From the IMG/VR virus record IMGVR_UViG_3300030333_005858, positions 1-31,711 of that record: 31,711 nt of DNA, one strand, 5' to 3'. The position numbers were made by a program, and so were the translations under genes. Below are positions 30,602 through 31,711 of the stretch, piece by piece; the stretch's first letter is position 1; the number at the start of each line of letters is the position of its first letter. The notes beneath the pieces are model-generated. The model was given only the letters and a program-made list of their open reading frames with translations, did not search any database and was not told the DNA's origin. The stretch is from a virus.

Positions 30602-31705
30602 ATGATTTTCCATGTTCTATCAGTTCCAATTTACCCTACACGAAAAGAAATAACACTTTGTGCATTCACGCAAAAAGTTTACAAATTTTGCACCGAAATG
30701 ACAAAGAGAGGTCATACGGTGTTTCATTACGGGCATCCTGATTCAGACGTAAGTTGTACAAAGCATTTTGATGTAGTTTCAAGGGAAACTTACAACAAAG
30801 TTTACGGCAAGCAAAGTTGGAAAGAATTTCACGACCAAAATGTTGATAACAAAGTTCATAAAGAATTCAATAAAAATGCCTCCGAATTAATTCGAAAAAA
30901 CAAACAAAGCGAAAATGATTTAGTCTTAGCTTTTTGGGGTTTTGGGCACGCAGCTTGCTGCAATAAATTGAAAGATTTCATAATCATTGAACCAAGTATA
31001 GGATACGATTCTGGATTCGCTCCGTTCAAAGTATTTGAAAGTTACGCTCAATTGCACAAACTGCAACACCAGCTATATAAAAACAATATACCATCTTTTG
31101 GTGATGCTGTCATACCTCCGGGTTTTTACTTTGACGACTTTACTTACGAAGAGCAAAAAGATAATTATATGCTTTTCCTAGGCAGAATGGTAGATACCAA
31201 AGGCATAATTCTAGCCCAAGAAGTTTCAAAAATATTGAACTTACCGATAAAATTTGTCGGCCCACAAAATATGAAAAACAATCTGACTAAAGATAATCCA
31301 AGAGCTGAATACATTCACACTGTTAGTTTTGATGAAAGAAAAAATTTTTTAGCAAAAGCTAGATGTTTGATAATGCCGAGTTTATATTCTGAGCCTTGTG
31401 GATGGACTATGATAGAATCTTTCATCTCTGGCACTCCAGTAATTTCTACAGATTGGGGCGGGATGTCTGAGTACAATATTCACAGAAAAACCGGATTCAG
31501 ATGCAGGTCTTTAAATGAGTTTGTACATGCTGTTAATCAAAGTGCTCAAATTCGACCTCAAGATTGCAGAAAACATGCGGAAGATAATTTTGCGATTTCT
31601 GATATCATGGCCACGTATGAAAGGTATTTTTCTTCTGTTACAAATTTAAAAAAATATCAAGGCCCAAACTACGTCCTTGAAAAGTGCAATTTTATTGTCA
31701 GGTAA
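30602..31705 (+). CDS. GT-B glycosyltransferase (GT4-like)
   Basis: 367 residues. The C-terminal half is a GT-B nucleotide-sugar domain with LFLGRMVDTKG (191-201), the EX7E motif (Glu264, Glu272 in SEPCGWTMIES) and GTPVISTDWGGMSE (277-290), typical of retaining GT4-group enzymes. The N-terminal half is the acceptor domain, with a short strand MIFHVLSVPIYPTRKE. It has no signal peptide, so it acts in the cytoplasm. In phages such enzymes can modify DNA bases, the virion or host surface sugars; the target is unknown here. It is transcribed away from phoH. A short AAAGAAG precedes the ATG as a weak ribosome binding site. Confidence 0.9.
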   Translation: MIFHVLSVPIYPTRKEITLCAFTQKVYKFCTEMTKRGHTVFHYGHPDSDVSCTKHFDVVSRETYNKVYGKQSWKEFHDQNVDNKVHKEFNKNASELIRKNKQSENDLVLAFWGFGHAACCNKLKDFIIIEPSIGYDSGFAPFKVFESYAQLHKLQHQLYKNNIPSFGDAVIPPGFYFDDFTYEEQKDNYMLFLGRMVDTKGIILAQEVSKILNLPIKFVGPQNMKNNLTKDNPRAEYIHTVSFDERKNFLAKARCLIMPSLYSEPCGWTMIESFISGTPVISTDWGGMSEYNIHRKTGFRCRSLNEFVHAVNQSAQIRPQDCRKHAEDNFAISDIMATYERYFSSVTNLKKYQGPNYVLEKCNFIVR

Positions 31706-31711
31706 AAATAT

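Noticed and set aside
1-31711. CRISPR arrays, tRNA genes, insertion sequences, integrase or attachment sites
   Set aside because: Gaps between genes are under about 100 bases and hold only boxes, dyads and terminators. No repeats with spacers or transposase motifs were seen.

Overview
The window is a piece of a tailed double-stranded DNA phage (Caudoviricetes). It holds almost the whole virion-structure region of what looks like a long-tailed siphovirus. There is no sheath gene, no integrase, no tRNA and no gene-free stretch longer than about 100 bases. The sequence is AT-rich. The tail fibre carries 'GxxGIGT..P...LDV'-type repeats that I associate with phages from aquatic metagenomes. The host cannot be fixed from sequence alone.

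Layout. (1) Bases 1-12977, minus strand: a tightly coupled tail operon. In transcription order it holds two putative tail-assembly chaperones, a 2243-residue tape measure, a small tube-fold protein, a fibre, a second small tube-fold protein and a tail-tip protein cut by the left edge. (2) Bases 13048-18201, plus strand: head closure, neck, tail-terminator candidate and two paralogous tail tube proteins. (3) Bases 18204-30547, minus strand: in transcription order PhoH, a zinc-ribbon protein, a sigma-like factor, a putative small terminase, a C2H2/ERCC4 nuclease, large terminase, portal, protease-scaffold fusion, a decoration candidate, the HK97-fold capsid protein, a basic protein and a head-tail connector. 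(4) Bases 30602-31705, plus strand: a GT-B glycosyltransferase.

The genes form an assembly line. The scaffold and protease build the prohead, the terminase pumps DNA through the portal, connector, closure and neck proteins join head to tail, the chaperones load the tape measure, and the two-domain tube proteins polymerise around it. The sigma-like factor probably drives late transcription. A repeated AGTGTAA/TATTAT-type box sits 15-22 bases upstream of at least eight start codons and is the natural candidate for its promoter.

Main points to follow up: the late-promoter box paired with a zinc-bearing sigma factor; a possible PD-(D/E)XK nuclease fold buried in the tape measure between GYVPNF motifs; a 5-kb block whose single inversion would restore the standard siphovirus gene order; an ERCC4 nuclease with a C2H2 finger overlapping the large terminase gene; a nested start that could make scaffold separately from protease; and four two-domain tube-fold proteins.
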